From positions 123,427-187,426 of the forward strand of contig NZ_BMWG01000013.1 in assembly GCF_014651115.1 (NCBI RefSeq): a stretch of DNA of 64,000 nt, written 5' to 3'. The stretch comes from Streptomyces inusitatus (GTDB lineage: Bacteria; Actinomycetota; Actinomycetes; Streptomycetales; Streptomycetaceae). The translations under genes were made by a program, and so were the position numbers. Below are positions 43,041-51,603 of the stretch, piece after piece. Numbering within the stretch: the first letter of the stretch is position 1; each line of letters starts with the position of its first letter. The notes below the pieces were generated by a model. The model made no database searches. It was not told the origin of the DNA and saw only the letters and a program-made list of their open reading frames with translations.

Positions 43041-44492
43041 GTGACGCAGGGACCGCTCACCACGGAGGCCGGAGCTCCGGTCGCCGACAATCAGAACAGC
43101 GAGACCGCGGGCGTCGGCGGCCCGGTCCTGGTGCAGGACCAGCTGCTGATGGAGAAGCTCGCGCACTTCAACCGCGAGCGCATCCCGGAGCGGGTGGTCC
43201 ACGCGCGGGGCGCGGGCGCCTACGGCACCTTCACCGTCACCGCCGATGTCACGGCGTACACCCGTGCCTCGTTCCTCTCCGAGGTCGGCAAGCAGACCGA
43301 GACGTTTCTGCGCTTCTCCACCGTGGCCGGCAACCTGGGCTCCGCCGACGCGGTGCGCGACCCCCGGGGCTTCGCGCTGAAGTTCTACACCGAGGACGGC
43401 AACTACGACCTCGTCGGCAACAACACCCCGGTGTTCTTCATCAAGGACGCCATCAAGTTCCCGGACTTCATCCACACGCAGAAGCGCGACCCGTACACGG
43501 GCTCCCAGGAGGCCGACAACGTATGGGACTTCTGGGGTCTGTCGCCCGAGTCCACGCACCAGGTGACCTGGCTCTTCGGTGACCGGGGCATCCCGGCCAC
43601 GCTGCGCCACATGAACGGCTACGGCTCGCACACCTTCCAGTGGAACAACGCCGCGGGCGAGGTCTTCTGGGTGAAGTACCACTTCAAGACCGACCAGGGC
43701 ATCAAGAACCTCACCCAGGCCGAGGCCGACAAGCTGGCCGGCACGGACCCGGACAGCCACCAGCGCGATCTGCGGGAGTCCATCGAGCGCGGGGACTACC
43801 CGAGCTGGACGGTGCAGGTGCAGATCATGCCGGCGGCCGACGCGGCGACCTACCGCTTCAACCCGTTCGACCTCACCAAGGTGTGGCCGCACGAGGACTA
43901 CCCGCCGGTCGAGATCGGGAAGCTGGAGCTGAACCGCAACCCGGAGAACGTCTTCGCCGAGGTCGAGCAGTCCATCTTCTCGCCCGCGCACTTCGTCCCG
44001 GGCATCGGTCCGTCGCCGGACAAGATGCTCCAGGGCCGTCTCTTCGCTTACGGCGACGCCCACCGCTACCGCGTCGGCATCAACGCCGACCATCTGCCGG
44101 TGAACCGTCCGCACGCCACCGAGGCGCGGACCAACAGCCGGGACGGCTTCCTCTACGACGGCCGCCACAAGGGCGCGAAGAACTACGAGCCGAACAGCTT
44201 CGGCGGCCCCTTCCAGACCGACCGGCCGCTGTGGTCCGGGGAGGCTGTCACGGGCGCCACCGGCAGCCAGGCGGCCCCGAGCCACGCCGAGGACACCGAC
44301 TTCGTCCAGGCGGGCAACCTCTACCGGCTGATGTCGGAGGACGAGCGGGCCCGGCTGATCGAGAATCTGTCCGGTTTCATCGCCAAGGTCTCGCGCGACG
44401 ACATCGCCGAGCGCGCGATCAACAACTTCCGCCAGGCGGACGGAGACTTCGGCAAGCGGCTCGACGCCGCGGTCCAGGCCCTGCGGGGCTGA
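43041..44492 (+). CDS. catA: Monofunctional haem catalase
   Basis: The 483-residue clade-3-type small-subunit catalase starts at GTG 43041 with AGGAGG five bases away. The distal His is in ERVVHARGAGAYG, the distal Asn region is FFIKDAIKFPDF, and the proximal haem-ligand Tyr is in RLFAYGDAHRYRVG. It dismutates hydrogen peroxide. Control by adjacent CatR, with operator and promoter between them, is expected. A 10-bp hairpin follows the gene. Confidence 0.96.
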   Translation: MTQGPLTTEAGAPVADNQNSETAGVGGPVLVQDQLLMEKLAHFNRERIPERVVHARGAGAYGTFTVTADVTAYTRASFLSEVGKQTETFLRFSTVAGNLGSADAVRDPRGFALKFYTEDGNYDLVGNNTPVFFIKDAIKFPDFIHTQKRDPYTGSQEADNVWDFWGLSPESTHQVTWLFGDRGIPATLRHMNGYGSHTFQWNNAAGEVFWVKYHFKTDQGIKNLTQAEADKLAGTDPDSHQRDLRESIERGDYPSWTVQVQIMPAADAATYRFNPFDLTKVWPHEDYPPVEIGKLELNRNPENVFAEVEQSIFSPAHFVPGIGPSPDKMLQGRLFAYGDAHRYRVGINADHLPVNRPHATEARTNSRDGFLYDGRHKGAKNYEPNSFGGPFQTDRPLWSGEAVTGATGSQAAPSHAEDTDFVQAGNLYRLMSEDERARLIENLSGFIAKVSRDDIAERAINNFRQADGDFGKRLDAAVQALRG

Positions 44493-44516
44493 CGGACGAC
44501 GACTGCCGATGATGCT

Positions 44517-44552
44517 GAGGGCCGGATCCTTGTCCAGGGGAGTCCGGCCCTC
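44517..44552. terminator. Terminator after catA
   Basis: GAGGGCCGGA pairs with TCCGGCCCTC (10 bp) around a 16-base loop, between convergent catA and the CBS-domain gene. Confidence 0.65.
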
Positions 44553-44617
44553 TCGGCGTGCCCGCGTGCCCGCGGGTGCGAGCGGTGCGAGCGGTACGGG
44601 CCGCGGGCCGGCCGCGG

Positions 44618-45019
44618 TCAGCCGACCAGCGTCCTCCGCTCGCGGCGCACCGGGACCCAGCAGCGGATGATGTCGCGCACGGAGACGATGCCGACGGGCC
44701 CCTGGCCGTCCATGACGATCAGATGGCGGAAACCGCCGTGGGCCATCGCCTCCGCGGCCTCCTCCAGGGTCCAGGCCGGGGCGGCGAAGACGACGTCGGT
44801 GGTGGTGTGGGCCCCCGCGGTCTCCCGGTCGGGGTCCTGCCCCGTGCCGACGGACGTGAGGATGTCGCGCTCGGTCAGAATGCCCATGCCCTCGGCGTCG
44901 CAGTCGAGGACGACGGCCGCGCCGACCCGGCGGGCGGACATCAGCCGGGCTGCCTGGCGGAGGGTGTGGGCGGGTCCGATGGTGAGGACCACCGTGCTCA
45001 TGGCGTCACGGACGAGCAT
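44618..45019 (-). CDS. CBS-domain protein
   Basis: The 133-residue protein is a pair of CBS motifs: MLVRDAMSTVVLTIGP, GILTERDILTSVG, and the second motif FRHLIVMDGQGPVGIVSVRDII. ATG 45019 follows AAGGAGG, though at an 11-base spacing. The frame upstream (to 45100) has no site. CBS pairs bind adenine nucleotides (AMP, ATP, SAM) and act as regulatory modules; this free-standing one has no catalytic partner next to it, so the target is unknown. Its upstream region has GGAGTCC/GGACTCC inverted repeats (45049-45064) and a TTCACAAG direct repeat (45097-45112), possible control sites. Confidence 0.88.
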   Translation of the reverse strand: MLVRDAMSTVVLTIGPAHTLRQAARLMSARRVGAAVVLDCDAEGMGILTERDILTSVGTGQDPDRETAGAHTTTDVVFAAPAWTLEEAAEAMAHGGFRHLIVMDGQGPVGIVSVRDIIRCWVPVRRERRTLVG

Positions 45020-45165
45020 GGATGGAGCCACCTCCTTGAGAGTCCTTGGGAGTCCTGGGGACTCCTTGAAGGGGAACGGCTCTTTCGAGAACCGATTCAC
45101 AAGTTCACAAGTGGGGGGACTCTCAGAGTCGCAGCCCCGGCGGGGCAGGGCAAGGGGGTGGCGTG

Positions 45166-45196
45166 ACGGGTTCCGGTTCGCCGCCCCGGAACCCGT
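45166..45196. terminator. Hairpin after hisN
   Basis: ACGGGTTCCGG pairs with CCGGAACCCGT (11 bp), 18 bases beyond the hisN stop on the minus strand. Confidence 0.7.
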
Positions 45197-45214
45197 GTCC
45201 GGCGCGCTCGGGCG

Positions 45215-46015
45215 TCAGGGGCGCGGGGCGAGGCGGCTCAGCATCTCCTCGTGGAGCAGGCCGTTCGACGCGGCGGCGTTCCCGCTGTGCGGGCCCGGGG
45301 TCCCGTCGAGGCCGGTGAAGGAGCCGCCCGCCTCCTGGACCACGATCGCGTTCGCGGCCATGTCCCACAGCGACAGCTCCGGCTCCGCGCAGATGTCGAT
45401 CGAACCCTCGGCCACCATCATGTATGGCCAGAAGTCGCCATATCCGCGTGTGCGCCAGCAGGCGCGGGTAAGGTCCAGGAAGCCGCCCAGTCGCCCCTGC
45501 TCCTCCCACCCCGTCAGTGAGGAGTACGCGAAGGAGGCGTCCTGGATCCTGCCCACCGAGGAGACCCGAAGCCTGGTCGCGGAGGCCGGCGAGCGCCCCG
45601 TATAGGCGCCCCCGCCCTCCGAGGCCCACCAGCGCCGGCCCAGCGCCGGGGCCGAGACCACGCCCACCACGGGCCGATAGCCGTCCGCACCCTCCGCCAT
45701 CAGCGAGATCAGCGTCGCCCAGACCGGCACGCCGCGCACATAGTTCTTGGTCCCGTCGATGGGATCGACGACCCACCGCCGGGGGCCCGTGCCCTCAAGG
45801 CCGTACTCCTCGCCCAGGATCGCGTCATGGGGGCGCTCCCGCTGGAGATGGCCGCGGATCAGCTCCTCCGCCGCCTTGTCGGCCTCGCTCACCGGAGTCA
45901 TGTCCGGCTTGGTCTCGACCTTGAGGTCCAGAGCCTTGAAGCGGTCCATGGTGGCGGCGTCGGCGGCGTCCGCGAGGACATGGGCGAGACGCAGATCGTC
46001 GTCGTAGTCGGGCAT
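45215..46015 (-). CDS. hisN: Histidinol-phosphatase (inositol-monophosphatase fold)
   Basis: The 266-residue IMPase-superfamily phosphatase has metal-binding GEEYG, VDPIDGTKNYVRG (the DPIDGT motif) and LSLWDMAANAIVVQEAGG. Two or three Mg ions are bound by these acidic residues. In S. coelicolor the gene in the same context (next to a TetR gene) was shown to supply histidinol-phosphatase activity, because HisB-type phosphatases are missing there. ATG 46015 is chosen as the conserved MPDYDDDL start; ATG 46021 is equally close. It is divergent from the TetR gene. Confidence 0.85.
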   Translation of the reverse strand: MPDYDDDLRLAHVLADAADAATMDRFKALDLKVETKPDMTPVSEADKAAEELIRGHLQRERPHDAILGEEYGLEGTGPRRWVVDPIDGTKNYVRGVPVWATLISLMAEGADGYRPVVGVVSAPALGRRWWASEGGGAYTGRSPASATRLRVSSVGRIQDASFAYSSLTGWEEQGRLGGFLDLTRACWRTRGYGDFWPYMMVAEGSIDICAEPELSLWDMAANAIVVQEAGGSFTGLDGTPGPHSGNAAASNGLLHEEMLSRLAPRP

Positions 46016-46190
46016 GACCATCACTCTATCGAGGAGCGGGACATGGACCGGAAAACGCCAACCGGGCGAGTGCTCCGGCCTCCGGGCGCCGCATCTCTTG
46101 ACACCCGTGCACGCCGCGTCAACTCTGTGCGAAGCGCCGTACGGCGGGTGGGCAGTGGGCCCGGGGAGCCGTGCGGAGTGGGAGGCGACG

Positions 46191-46865
46191 ATGCCTACGG
46201 CCCGTGAGTCCCTGTTGAGCGCCGCACATGCGGCACTCGCCGAAACACCCTGGTCAGGCGTGCGGATGGTCGATGTCGCGGCCGCCGCCGGCCTGTCCCG
46301 CCAGACGCTGTACAACGAGTTCGGCAGCAAGGACGGGCTGGCCAGGGCGCTGGTGCGGTGCGAGGCCGACGCCTATCTCCAGGGGGTGGACCGACTGCTG
46401 GACCAGTGGAGCGGGACGGTCGATCCACTGGTCGCCGTCGCCGAGTGGACCGTCGGCGAGGCCACGGCGAAACCACTGCTGAAGGCGCTGCTCACCGGCT
46501 GCTGGGGCGAGCGGCTGCCCGCCCCCAAACCGGTGCTGAGCGGTACGCCGCCGGCCGGGGTCCCCGCTCAGCGCCGGGCGGACGCCGGGCTGCCCGTGCC
46601 GTCCGAGGTGGTCGCCCTGGTGCGGGACCGCTCCGTCGCCGCGCTGGAACAGGGCCGGTGCGCGGGCGGCGATCCGAACGACCCAGGCGACTCCGGGGAG
46701 CCGGGGGAGGGGGCACCCGATCTGGCCCACCGCTGTGAGCTGGCGGTGCGGCTCGCCCTCTCCTGTGTGATCGCCCCGGCGGGCCACGGCGTCGGACCGC
46801 TGGTCCGCACGGTCGTCGGCGATCTGCGGCTCAGTGGGCCGACCCCGACAGCTGAAGACCGATGA
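46191..46865 (+). CDS. TetR-family transcriptional regulator
   Basis: The 224-residue regulator has an N-terminal helix-turn-helix (residues ~5-50, VRMVDVAAAAGLSRQTLYNEFGSKDGLARAL) and a ligand-binding C-terminal half with an Asp/Gly/Pro-rich loop (GGDPNDPGDSGEPGEG). ATG 46191 has GGAGG five bases upstream. It is divergent from hisN, and its 3' end overlaps the last 35 bases of the convergent SMR-transporter gene. An SMR efflux pump is a plausible target, but no operator can be named. Confidence 0.9.
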   Translation: MPTARESLLSAAHAALAETPWSGVRMVDVAAAAGLSRQTLYNEFGSKDGLARALVRCEADAYLQGVDRLLDQWSGTVDPLVAVAEWTVGEATAKPLLKALLTGCWGERLPAPKPVLSGTPPAGVPAQRRADAGLPVPSEVVALVRDRSVAALEQGRCAGGDPNDPGDSGEPGEGAPDLAHRCELAVRLALSCVIAPAGHGVGPLVRTVVGDLRLSGPTPTAEDR

Positions 46866-47154
46866 CACCGAGGATCACCAGCGAAATCGACACGATCTTG
46901 AGAGTGGAGACCAGATCCCCGAGAAAGACCATCCCGTAGATCGCGGTGCCCGCCGCCCCGATCCCGGTCCACACCGCGTAGGCGGGCCCCACGTCCAGTT
47001 TCTTCAGCGCCAGGGTCAGCAGTCCGAAGCTGCCGAGGGCGAAGGCGGCGAAGGCGACCGTCGGCCAGAGCCGGGTGAATCCGTGCGACAGCTTCAGACA
47101 GACGGCGAATCCCGTCTCCAGGATCCCGGCGACCACCACCAGCAGCCACGCCAT
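46831..47154 (-). CDS. SMR-family small multidrug transporter (SugE/Gdx-like)
   Basis: The 107-residue protein has four TM segments: MAWLLVVVAGILETGFAVCL with the conserved Glu14 in helix 1, then LWPTVAFAAFALGSFGLLTL, GPAYAVWTGIGAAGTAIYGM and LKIVSISLVILGVIGLQL. The A-x-A-V-W-T-G-I-G motif and GPAYAVWTGIG belong to the SugE/Gdx branch, which exports guanidinium or quaternary ammonium ions as antiparallel dimers. No guanidine riboswitch was found upstream. Its end overlaps the convergent TetR gene. Confidence 0.9.
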   Translation of the reverse strand: MAWLLVVVAGILETGFAVCLKLSHGFTRLWPTVAFAAFALGSFGLLTLALKKLDVGPAYAVWTGIGAAGTAIYGMVFLGDLVSTLKIVSISLVILGVIGLQLSGSAH

Positions 47155-47255
47155 GGACAGCCTCCCCGTCAGTCGGTGACTGCTTCGTCGGACTTGGTGC
47201 GATTATGCACTCGCCGACCCCGGAAAGACCGCAGACGCCGCAAACGCAGACGAAC

Positions 47256-47372
47256 CAATCGCCCTCGCGCCGATTTCGCCCGCGCCGATCGCGCTCGCCC
47301 GCGCCGATCGCCCTCGCGCTAGCGGTCCTCGTATCGCCGGTCGCCCTCGCGTCAGTCGCCCTCGCGTCGCTC
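47256..47372. repeat. Degenerate short repeats between SMR gene and the end of rsgA
   Basis: TCGCCCTCGCG-type and CGCGCCGATCGC-type elements recur at ~47260, 47290, 47305, 47341 and 47356. The last copy codes the RERREGD tail of RsgA, suggesting that slippage extended the gene's end. Confidence 0.6.
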
Positions 47373-48365
47373 ACGGGTCGCGAGCAGCCGCCGCAGCGAG
47401 TTCAGCCGGGCCGGATCGGCGTGTCCATCGGCCACCCACGCGTCCAGCGCGCACTCGGGCTCGTCGTGGCTGCAACCGCGGGGGCAGTCCTCCGTGCCCG
47501 GTACGAGATCGGGGAAGGCGAGGATCACCCGGGAGGGGTCCACATGGTTCAGCCCGAAGGAGCGCACCCCCGGGGTGTCGATCACCCAGCCGCCCCTGGC
47601 GTCGGCGAGCGGGAGGGCGAGCGCCGAGGTGGTGGTGTGCCGGCCGCGGCCGGTGACCGCGTTGACATGTCCGGTGGTGCGCCGCCGGTCCTCCGGGACC
47701 AGCGCGTTGACCAGGGTGGTCTTGCCGACGCCCGAATGGCCGACGAACGCGGTGGTCCGGCCCGAGAGATGCTCGTGCACCCGGTCGGCGGCCACCCCGT
47801 CCACGAACTCCTCGCGGGTGGTGACGACATGGGGGACGCCCAGCGCCCCGTACATCTCCAGCAGCTCGTCCGGCGGGGCGAGGTCCGACTTGGTCAGCAC
47901 GAGCAGCGGGGTGAGCCCCCCGTCGTACGCCGCCACCAGACATCGGTCGATCATGCGCGGGCGCGGCTCGGGGTCGGCCAGGGCCGTGACGATGGCGAGC
48001 TGGTCCGCGTTGGCGACGACGACCCGCTCGAAGGGGTCGTCGTCGTCGGCGGTGCGGCGGAGCACGGACGCGCGCGGTTCGATGCGCACGATCCGGGCCA
48101 GGGTGTCCTTCGCGCCGGAGAGATCTCCGACGATGGACACCCGGTCGCCGACGACGGCGGCCTTGCGGCCCAGCTCGCGCGCCTTCATCGCCATGACGAC
48201 ACGATCCTCGACGAGGCAGGTCAGCCGTCCCCGGTCGACGGTGAGGACCATGCCCTCCGCCGCGTCCTCGTGCTTGGGGCGGATGCTGGTCCGCGGTCGG
48301 TTGCCCTTGCGATTCGGGCGTACGCGGATGTCGTCCTCGTCGGGGTTCTTGCCGTAGCGACGCAT
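47352..48365 (-). CDS. rsgA: Ribosome small-subunit-dependent GTPase A
   Basis: The 337-residue circularly permuted GTPase has an OB-like N-terminus (residues ~35-100), G4 LTKSD, then G1 GHSGVGKTT, G3 DTPGVR, and a C-terminal zinc site (CPRGCSHDEPEC). It checks 30S subunit maturation. The N-terminal ~35 residues are basic (GKNPDEDDIRVRPNRKGNRP). It is 12 bases after aroA on the minus strand, so the two form one operon. Confidence 0.94.
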   Translation of the reverse strand: MRRYGKNPDEDDIRVRPNRKGNRPRTSIRPKHEDAAEGMVLTVDRGRLTCLVEDRVVMAMKARELGRKAAVVGDRVSIVGDLSGAKDTLARIVRIEPRASVLRRTADDDDPFERVVVANADQLAIVTALADPEPRPRMIDRCLVAAYDGGLTPLLVLTKSDLAPPDELLEMYGALGVPHVVTTREEFVDGVAADRVHEHLSGRTTAFVGHSGVGKTTLVNALVPEDRRRTTGHVNAVTGRGRHTTTSALALPLADARGGWVIDTPGVRSFGLNHVDPSRVILAFPDLVPGTEDCPRGCSHDEPECALDAWVADGHADPARLNSLRRLLATRERREGD

Positions 48366-48377
48366 GTCAGACCCCGC

Positions 48378-49724
48378 TCAGTTTCCCGCTCCGAGCATGG
48401 CTGTCCACATCCGCGGAAAGTCAGGCAGGGTCTTCGCGGTGGTGGCCACATTCTCGATCTCGACGCCCTCGACCGCGAGGCCGATGATCGATCCGGCGGT
48501 CGCCATCCGGTGGTCGTCGTAGGTGTGGAAGATCCCGCCGTGCAGCGGGCGCGGCCGGATGTGCAGACCGTCCTCGGTCTCGGTCACATCGCCGCCCAGC
48601 TCATTGATCTCCTTGGTGAGCGCGGCCAGCCGGTCCGTCTCGTGGAGTCGCAGATGGGCCACGCCGCGCAGCGTCGAGGGGGAGTCGGCGAGCGCCGCGA
48701 CGGCCGCGATGCCCGGCGTCAGCTCGCCGACCTCGCCGAGGTCGACGTCGATGCCGTGGATCTTGCCGGTGCCGGTGAAGACCAGGCCCTCGTCGGTCAG
48801 CTCGCAGGAGCCGCCCATCTCGGTGAAGATCTCGCGCAGGGCGTCACCGGGCTGGGTGGTGCGGCTCGGCCAGTCCGGGATGACGACCCTGCCGCCGGTG
48901 ATCAGCGCGGCGGCGAGGAAGGGCTGGGCGTTGGAGAGGTCGGGCTCGATGGTGACGTCGCGGCCGAGCACGGCGGAGGGGGAGACCCGCCAGACATTGG
49001 GCTCGCCCCCGGTCTCCGGCTCGTCCACCTGCGCGCCGACGGCGCGCAGCATGTCCACGGTCATCCGGATGTGCGGCATGGAGGGGAGGCGTCCGCCGAT
49101 GTGCCGGACCTCCACCCCCTGGTTGAAGCGGGGCGCGGAGAGCAGCAGCGCGGAGACGAACTGGGAGGACGAGGAGGCGTCTATCTCCACCGCGCCGCCG
49201 TCGAGCGCGCCGCCGCCGTGGACGGTCATCGGGAGCGCGCCGCGCCCGTCGTCGTCGATCCGGGCTCCGAGGGCGCGCAGCGCGTCGATCACTCCGTGCA
49301 GCGGGCGCTCGTAGGAGCGGGGGTCGCCGTCGAAGCGGACCGGTCCGTCGGCCAGCGCGGCGACGGGCGGCAGGAAGCGCATTACGGTGCCGGCGTTGCC
49401 GACGTCGACCGTGGCGGGGCCGTGCAGACCGGCCGGGATGATCCGCCAGGCCTCGCCCTCGGACTCGGGGCCGCCGGCGATGGAGGAGCTGGAGGAGACG
49501 GTCTCCTCGATGCCGACGCCGAGGGCGCGCAGCGCCTCGGCCATCAGCAGGCTGTCGCGGGAGCGCAGCGGGCGGCGCAGCCAGCCGGGCTCGGCGGCGA
49601 GGGAGGCCAGCACCAGGGCTCGGTTGGTGACCGATTTCGAACCGGGCACGGTCACCGTCGCGTCGACGGCTCCGGTCGCGAAGGGGGCGGGCCAGAGGGC
49701 AGGGTGCACGGGGGCTTCGGTCAT
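48378..49724 (-). CDS. aroA: 3-phosphoshikimate 1-carboxyvinyltransferase (EPSP synthase)
   Basis: The 448-residue protein makes EPSP from shikimate-3-phosphate and PEP. Conserved parts are VPGSKSVTNRALVLASLA, GNAGTVMRFLPP, DGDPRSYERPLHGVIDAL (short adjacent motifs), SSSSQFVSALLL and HLRLHETDRLAAL, with TYDDHRMATAG near the end. Gly/Ala pattern NAGTxxR is the glyphosate-sensitive class I type. ATG 49724 begins MTEAPVH; the GTG 9 bases upstream is less likely. It is upstream of rsgA in the same operon. Confidence 0.96.
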   Translation of the reverse strand: MTEAPVHPALWPAPFATGAVDATVTVPGSKSVTNRALVLASLAAEPGWLRRPLRSRDSLLMAEALRALGVGIEETVSSSSSIAGGPESEGEAWRIIPAGLHGPATVDVGNAGTVMRFLPPVAALADGPVRFDGDPRSYERPLHGVIDALRALGARIDDDGRGALPMTVHGGGALDGGAVEIDASSSSQFVSALLLSAPRFNQGVEVRHIGGRLPSMPHIRMTVDMLRAVGAQVDEPETGGEPNVWRVSPSAVLGRDVTIEPDLSNAQPFLAAALITGGRVVIPDWPSRTTQPGDALREIFTEMGGSCELTDEGLVFTGTGKIHGIDVDLGEVGELTPGIAAVAALADSPSTLRGVAHLRLHETDRLAALTKEINELGGDVTETEDGLHIRPRPLHGGIFHTYDDHRMATAGSIIGLAVEGVEIENVATTAKTLPDFPRMWTAMLGAGN

Positions 49725-49870
49725 GTCCCTCACTTTAGTGGCTCCCCGAACACCCGTATCTTGATCAAATGCTCTGAAACAGCGGTGTAACCCTCAGGTG
49801 ATAAAAGGCCGGATCTCATCCGTGCCCGGACCCGGCCCCTGCCCCCGCGCACGGTCGGGGGACCCGGCCG

Positions 49871-50596
49871 TCAGCGGTCCAGGAGCCAGCGTCCGCCGCC
49901 GAGCAGCGCGCAGATCGACACCGCGTGGAAGAGAAAGAGCCACATGGCGGGCGGCACATGGGTGAGCCGGGAGAGCTGGTCGGCGTCCGAGTCGGGCGCT
50001 CCGCCGTGCCGGCGCTTGCTCTGGAGTTCGAAGACCGGCCGTACGCCGCCGAGCAGCAGGAACCAGACGGCGGTGTAGGCGAAGGCGGCCTGTACCTCGG
50101 GCTCCGCGAGCCAGGAGACCAGCAGGAAGGCCGCGCCGGTGAGGATCACCGTGAGCGCTCCGTACGCGTTGCGGATCATCACCAGCATCCCCAGGAGCAG
50201 GGCGGTGGCCAGCCACAGCAGCAGGGTGACGCGTCCCGAGCCGAGCAGGGCGGCCCCGCCGAGGCCGAGCAGGGAGGGCGCGGGGTAGCCGGCGGCGGCG
50301 GTGAGCACCATGCCGAGGCCGGTCGGTCTGCCCCGGCTGACGGTCAGCCCGCTGGTGTCGGAGTGCAGCCGTATGCCTTGCAGGCTGCGGCCGGTGAGCA
50401 GGGCGAGCAGCCCGTGGCCGCCCTCGTGGGCGATGGTGACGGCGTTGCGGGAGAGCCGCCAGAGCGGCCGGGGCACGGTGATCGCGAGGGCGAGCACACC
50501 GGTGGCGATGACGAGCCAGGCCTCGGGGGCGGGCTGGGTGCCGAGCACACGGTCCCAGAGGCCGCTCGCGGCGGAAGCGGAATAGGTGCTTTCCAT
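49871..50596 (-). CDS. M50-family intramembrane metalloprotease-like protein
   Basis: The 241-residue membrane protein has about six hydrophobic segments. His57-Glu58-xx-His61 in IAHEGGHGLLALL is the zinc site of family M50B, inside a hydrophobic helix; a later Asp ligand is not obvious (GLTVSRGRP and AAAGYPAPSLLG surround the second helix). RBS AAGGAG lies 11 bases from ATG 50596, a little far; the frame continues upstream without a better site. It is divergent from SRAP. Substrate unknown. Confidence 0.83.
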   Translation of the reverse strand: MESTYSASAASGLWDRVLGTQPAPEAWLVIATGVLALAITVPRPLWRLSRNAVTIAHEGGHGLLALLTGRSLQGIRLHSDTSGLTVSRGRPTGLGMVLTAAAGYPAPSLLGLGGAALLGSGRVTLLLWLATALLLGMLVMIRNAYGALTVILTGAAFLLVSWLAEPEVQAAFAYTAVWFLLLGGVRPVFELQSKRRHGGAPDSDADQLSRLTHVPPAMWLFLFHAVSICALLGGGRWLLDR

Positions 50597-50645
50597 TTCT
50601 GGGGCGGCTCCTTCTGCGGCGGGACGGGATGGCAGTCTGGCAGTC

Positions 50646-51461
50646 ATGTGTGGCAGGTATGCGGTGAGCCGTCGGCCCGAGGATCTGGTGGGGATCTTCG
50701 GGGTCCAGAAGTGGGAGCCGGCCGAGACGCTGGCCCCCGACTGGAACGTGGCCCCCACCAAAGGGGTCCACGCGATTCTCGAACACCCCTTGAAAGACGC
50801 GGAAGACCCTCGTCCGGTTCGCCAGCTGAGAACCCTGAAGTGGGGGCTCGTGCCGTCCTGGGCGAATTCCCCGGAGGGCGCGGCCCGGATGATCAACGCC
50901 CGGTCCGAGACCGTGCACGAGAGGCCCTCCTTCCGGCGGGCCTTCGCCTCCCGGCGCTGTGTGCTCCCCGCCGACGGCTACTACGAGTGGGTCACCGGCG
51001 AGGCGGAACGCGAGCTGGAGGAGCGGGGCAGACGCAAGCGCGCCCGTAAACAGCCGTACTTCGTGACCCCGGTCGACGGGTCGGTGTTCGCGATGGCGGG
51101 TCTGTACGAGTTCTGGCGCGACCGGACGCTGCCCGACGACCATCCCTCGGCCTGGTGGGTGACGTGCGCGATCCTCACCACCGAGGCGGAGCGGGCACCG
51201 CTCGGAGTGGCCCCCGCCGACGGCCCGCGCTCGCTCGCCGACATCCACCCCCGGATGCCGCTGATGCTGACGCCGGACCGCTGGGACGCCTGGCTCGACC
51301 CCGCGCACACGGACCCGGCGGCGCTCAGGGCGCTGCTGGAGCCGCCGCCCGAGGGGCTGATGCGGGCGTACGCGGTGGGCACGGCGGTCAGCAATGTCCG
51401 CAACAACGGGCCCGAGCTGCTGACGGAGTGGGAGGGCCCGGAGGAGGCCACCCTCTTCTGA
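50646..51461 (+). CDS. SOS response-associated peptidase (SRAP/HMCES/YedK)
   Basis: The 271-residue protein begins MCGRYA; Cys2 becomes the catalytic N-terminus after Met removal and forms a thiazolidine crosslink with abasic sites in single-stranded DNA. WNVAPTKGV, WGLVPSWANSPEGAARMINARSET (adjacent motifs), RCVLPADGYYEW and HPRMPLML with the catalytic His/Glu are all present. It has a basic insert (RGRRKRARK). The next gene follows after ~140 bases of Pro/Gly-coding repeats. It adds to the DNA-repair theme. Confidence 0.93.
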   Translation: MCGRYAVSRRPEDLVGIFGVQKWEPAETLAPDWNVAPTKGVHAILEHPLKDAEDPRPVRQLRTLKWGLVPSWANSPEGAARMINARSETVHERPSFRRAFASRRCVLPADGYYEWVTGEAERELEERGRRKRARKQPYFVTPVDGSVFAMAGLYEFWRDRTLPDDHPSAWWVTCAILTTEAERAPLGVAPADGPRSLADIHPRMPLMLTPDRWDAWLDPAHTDPAALRALLEPPPEGLMRAYAVGTAVSNVRNNGPELLTEWEGPEEATLF

Positions 51462-51603
51462 ACCCGACGGCTCCGACGGCTCCGACGACCCCGGGACGGC
51501 CCCGGCAGCCCGACGGCCCGGCGGCCCGACTTCCGCCCCGGCCCCGGCCTCACCCGTACGGCCCCGTCACCGCGCACCGGCCCCCGCACCCCCGCCCGGC
51601 AGG

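Noticed and set aside
47155..47230. Guanidine-type riboswitch before the SMR gene
   Set aside because: No pair of ACGR-loop hairpins and no guanidine-I or III signature could be built in the leader.
47205..49790. 861-residue plus-strand frame
   Set aside because: Shadow of rsgA and aroA on the opposite strand.
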